Positions 18,786 through 21,038 of a stretch of 21,038 bases of DNA are shown piece after piece. How positions within the stretch are numbered: position 1 is the stretch's first letter; each line of letters starts with the position of its first letter. The notes beneath the pieces are model-generated. The model worked only from the letters and a program-made list of their open reading frames with translations. It did not search any database and had not been told where the DNA came from. This DNA comes from Kiritimatiellia bacterium (GTDB lineage: Bacteria; Verrucomicrobiota; Kiritimatiellia; RFP12; UBA1067): contig JAFRBA010000204.1 in NCBI GenBank assembly GCA_017405115.1, forward strand, positions 1-21,038, read 5' to 3'. The translations under genes and the position numbers were made by a program.

Positions 18786-21038
18786 TCAGGCAAGGTCCTT
18801 TGCGTCAATCATGATCTCGTTGCCGATGCGGTTTCCGATGTCGCCGCCCTTCATGTCGCCGAAGTCCTTCTCCAGCGGCGCGAACATGTAGTCGAGGACG
18901 TCCGTGATCCACGCCCTCTCGTCCTCGTCCTCCGGCATGTGGTCGCAGATCCACGACATGTTGTCGATCATCTTGTTGATTCCGGCGCCGTCGAGGACGT
19001 CTCCCGCAATGAGGCGCTCCGCAAGCTGCGGATACTTCGTCTGAAGCTTGTCGTGCGCCCACTGGATGGCGTTCTTCTGCGCCGTGGTGAGGTTCTCCTT
19101 GCGGATCCCCGGCGCCTCCTTCGGCGTGAAGTACGACGCAAAGAGCGAGGAGCCGTGGCAGATGGACTCGACGATGTCGCCGAACCTGTAGTTGCGCGTC
19201 TTCATGCCTTTCGAGACCGCGTCATACTTGTCGAACAACTTCACGTGCGCCGTCGAGCAGAAGATGCCGAACGTCTCGCACTTGAGGAAGAGCCTGCGCC
19301 GCGGACCGTTTCCGTTGCCGCCGTTCTTGAGGCCGTCTTCGTCCGGGATCGTGAAGAAGTGGAAAGTCCGCATGCCGTTCAGGAGCCCACCCGCGCCCGT
19401 CGGCACATCGTATCCGCGCGGCATGTTGAGATGTCCGTCGACATACGCCGTCTGGTAGGGCTTCGCGTGCGTCGACGTGCGGATGTAGAGGTTATTCGCC
19501 TTGTCGAGCCAACGCGCGATGTCGCCGTTCTTGTCCTCGATCGAGAACGAGCCGCGGTACATGAACTCGCCCTTCTTGAGCGCCATCGCGTGGAGCGCGT
19601 ACGTGAGCGCGACTATGTTCTGGTTCGTCGGCTTGAAGAGATTGGGCCTGCCGCTCATCAGCGCGCCGAGGACGTCCTTGCCGAGCTTCACCTGCGCCGA
19701 GAGGAGGGCGCGAAGCTCCCCCTCGTTGCGCGGACGGTGCACCGACGACTTGACGGAAATAAGATCCTGGTAGTGGATTTTCGGGAACTTGTACACGAGT
19801 CCGTCCACTGCGAAGTCGATTTGCTCGGGGAGCTGGTCGACGGTCATGAGCGGACGCGGATCAGGGCCGGGGTTCGGGCACGGGACGGGCTTGTATATCG
19901 TCGCCTCCTTGAGTCCGTCGCGGCCATCCTTGCGCGCCATGTACTCCGCAGGGTGCGTGAGCTGCTGCACCTTCTCCTCGTTGAACGCGGCGAAGAACTT
20001 CTCCGCCTTGTCCAACGGCACGGTTATGCGCGTCACGCCCATCGCGTCGTCCTCGAATTTCGCGCCCGCCATCGTGACCACGTCCTCGAGCTGCTTCAAG
20101 TTCCTGTACGACATCTTCGTCTCGGTGAAGTAGACAATGCTGTCGCCCTTCAGCACGCCCTTCCACGGGACGCGCGACTCGGGGATGACCTCGAGGTGCT
20201 CGAGCGCCACCTTCCCCTTCTTGCTCGTCCAGGTGGTGGGGGAAGTGAGCTTCTCGAGGTTGGCGAGGTTCTCTATCGCGCCCTTGCGCACGGTCTCCGG
20301 CTGGTCGCCGAGATCGTCGTAGAGATCGAGGTTGTTCACGGAGACGTCGAGTATCTTCTTCAGCGACTCGTTGAACTCCGCCTCCTTCTTGTCGATGTCG
20401 GCGCATATCTTCGTGCGCAGCGTCTTCTCCGCGTCGGAGATGCCCTCCTCGTCCGGGTTGAATGCGGCCCTGTACTTGTCGAAGAGCGCCTTGAACTCGC
20501 CGCGCTTAGCGGTTTCGCGGAGGTTTACAACGCCTTCCATCTTGGAGAAGAACGTGTCGTCGTCGAAGACGGAGAAGTTCTCGAAGCGCGGCTTCGTGCT
20601 CTTGCCGTAGGTGTCCTTGAAGGAGAGGTCGTCGGAGACCTTGAGGTACTTGGCGTTGCCCTCGAGCGAGTGGCCGGGATCGATCGCGAAGAACTTGCCG
20701 TGCGCGAAGCCCTTGTTCTGCCCGCGCCGCCCCACGGCGTCGCGATCGGCCGTCAAGAGGAAGAACGCCTTGTACTTGCCGAGCTTCTCGGCCGACTGTC
20801 CCTTGGGCGGCACGATGCGTCCGTCCTTGATGAAGCCCGCCTCCATGTCCTTGTAGCCGTCGGCGAACTTGGCCTGGAGCATGAGCTTGGGGTGTCCGTC
20901 GGAATACTCGCCGCGGACGATCTCGAGCTCCTGCGCGGGGACTCCCGCTATGCGCGTGAGGTCGTTCGCGAGCGCCTCTGTAACGGCGCCGGCGGAGATT
21001 GAGTCGGCGGAGTGGGCGGTCTGGAGCCGGTAGATCTG
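18786..21038 (-). CDS. Large protein of unknown function, 5' end beyond the window
   Basis: The frame is open from the window edge (21038) to TGA at 18786: 750 visible residues. An internal ATG at 20882 is not the start, as the 52 codons before it fit the same protein. Numbering from the edge: residues 14-70 (SISAGAVTEALANDLTRI, LMLQAKFADGYKDME) lead into FFLLTADRDAVGRRGQNKG (92-110) and FFAIDPGHSLEGN (116-128). The D-x-D, N, then IDPG pattern recalls the catalytic and metal-binding segments of atypical kinases (HipA or PI-kinase type), but I cannot confirm it. Residues 200-260 are charged and helical (KKEAEFNESLKKILD). A Pro-rich hinge (PVPCPNPGPDPRP) precedes a long alpha-rich C-terminal region (SAQVKLGKDVLGALMSGRPNLF, HAKPYQTAYVDGHLNMPRG). 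No signal peptide is visible in the part present. Followed by a weak hairpin. Confidence 0.75.
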   Translation of the reverse strand, partial: QIYRLQTAHSADSISAGAVTEALANDLTRIAGVPAQELEIVRGEYSDGHPKLMLQAKFADGYKDMEAGFIKDGRIVPPKGQSAEKLGKYKAFFLLTADRDAVGRRGQNKGFAHGKFFAIDPGHSLEGNAKYLKVSDDLSFKDTYGKSTKPRFENFSVFDDDTFFSKMEGVVNLRETAKRGEFKALFDKYRAAFNPDEEGISDAEKTLRTKICADIDKKEAEFNESLKKILDVSVNNLDLYDDLGDQPETVRKGAIENLANLEKLTSPTTWTSKKGKVALEHLEVIPESRVPWKGVLKGDSIVYFTETKMSYRNLKQLEDVVTMAGAKFEDDAMGVTRITVPLDKAEKFFAAFNEEKVQQLTHPAEYMARKDGRDGLKEATIYKPVPCPNPGPDPRPLMTVDQLPEQIDFAVDGLVYKFPKIHYQDLISVKSSVHRPRNEGELRALLSAQVKLGKDVLGALMSGRPNLFKPTNQNIVALTYALHAMALKKGEFMYRGSFSIEDKNGDIARWLDKANNLYIRTSTHAKPYQTAYVDGHLNMPRGYDVPTGAGGLLNGMRTFHFFTIPDEDGLKNGGNGNGPRRRLFLKCETFGIFCSTAHVKLFDKYDAVSKGMKTRNYRFGDIVESICHGSSLFASYFTPKEAPGIRKENLTTAQKNAIQWAHDKLQTKYPQLAERLIAGDVLDGAGINKMIDNMSWICDHMPEDEDERAWITDVLDYMFAPLEKDFGDMKGGDIGNRIGNEIMIDAKDLA

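Noticed and set aside
18615..21002. Plus-strand open frame of about 795 codons opposite the large partial gene
   Set aside because: Composition dominated by Arg, Leu and Val repeats typical of antisense frames in GC-rich DNA. It has no start context and runs through the GH20 promoter and the hairpin.
1..21038. tRNA, rRNA, riboswitch, insertion sequence or integrase genes
   Set aside because: None recognised on either strand by reading; no transposase motifs or cloverleaf-like sequences were seen.

Overview
The window looks like chromosomal DNA of a gut-type bacterium of the Planctomycetes-Verrucomicrobia-Chlamydiae (PVC) group, most plausibly a Kiritimatiellae/Lentisphaerae-like lineage. Three things point there. 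The type IIA topoisomerase A subunit has the HPHGDASIGD active-site region that I associate with the second GyrA/ParC-type protein of Chlamydiae and Verrucomicrobia. Several secreted glycoside hydrolases occur without any SusC/SusD pair, which argues against Bacteroidetes. GC content is high but uneven: by eye it is clearly lower across the esterase and GH2 genes (about 1.4-5 kb) than across the topoisomerase. The assignment is an inference; no rRNA or other definitive marker is present.

Layout. (1) 1-1438: a plus-strand gene of unknown function (120-1025) behind a near-perfect extended -10 promoter, ending inside an octamer tandem repeat, followed by about 400 bp of gene-free DNA carrying small direct and inverted repeats. 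(2) 1439-11879: a tightly packed six-gene minus-strand operon. In transcription order it encodes an RpiB/LacA/LacB-type sugar-phosphate isomerase, a secreted triple-repeat glycine-rich protein, a TIM-barrel lipoprotein with an LKDEP motif, a GH78 alpha-L-rhamnosidase, a GH2 beta-glycosidase and an SGNH esterase. (3) 11924-13000: a divergent regulator with a GntR winged helix fused to a LacI-type sugar-binding domain (AraR architecture). A perfect 18-bp dyad lies between the two divergent promoters. (4) 13031-15253: topoisomerase A subunit with its own promoter. (5) 15325-18670: a two-gene unit encoding an endonuclease/exonuclease/phosphatase-GH20 fusion and a RhaT-type rhamnose/proton symporter. 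The symporter gene carries an in-frame octamer repeat that forms an inverted repeat. (6) 18786-21038: the 3' part of a large protein of unknown function.

How the genes may work together: the six-gene operon plus the RhaT unit read as a rhamnose-containing glycan utilisation region. Outer or secreted enzymes would deacylate the glycan (SGNH) and remove beta-linked sugars (GH2), rhamnose (GH78) and N-acetylhexosamine (GH20). RhaT would import rhamnose and the RpiB-like enzyme would isomerise an imported sugar. The AraR-like repressor would sense a sugar and control both itself and the operon. The substrate is inferred, not shown.

Most notable signals: (a) three promoters whose -10 box ends only 6-8 nt before the ATG, implying leaderless mRNAs; (b) the complete, readable divergent control region at 11851-11926; (c) an octamer repeat family, GT(T/G)GA(A/G)RR, at two loci, one inside the rhaT coding sequence where loss or gain of a unit would shift the frame; (d) the EEP-GH20 fusion; (e) a possible atypical kinase-like motif in the truncated large protein.
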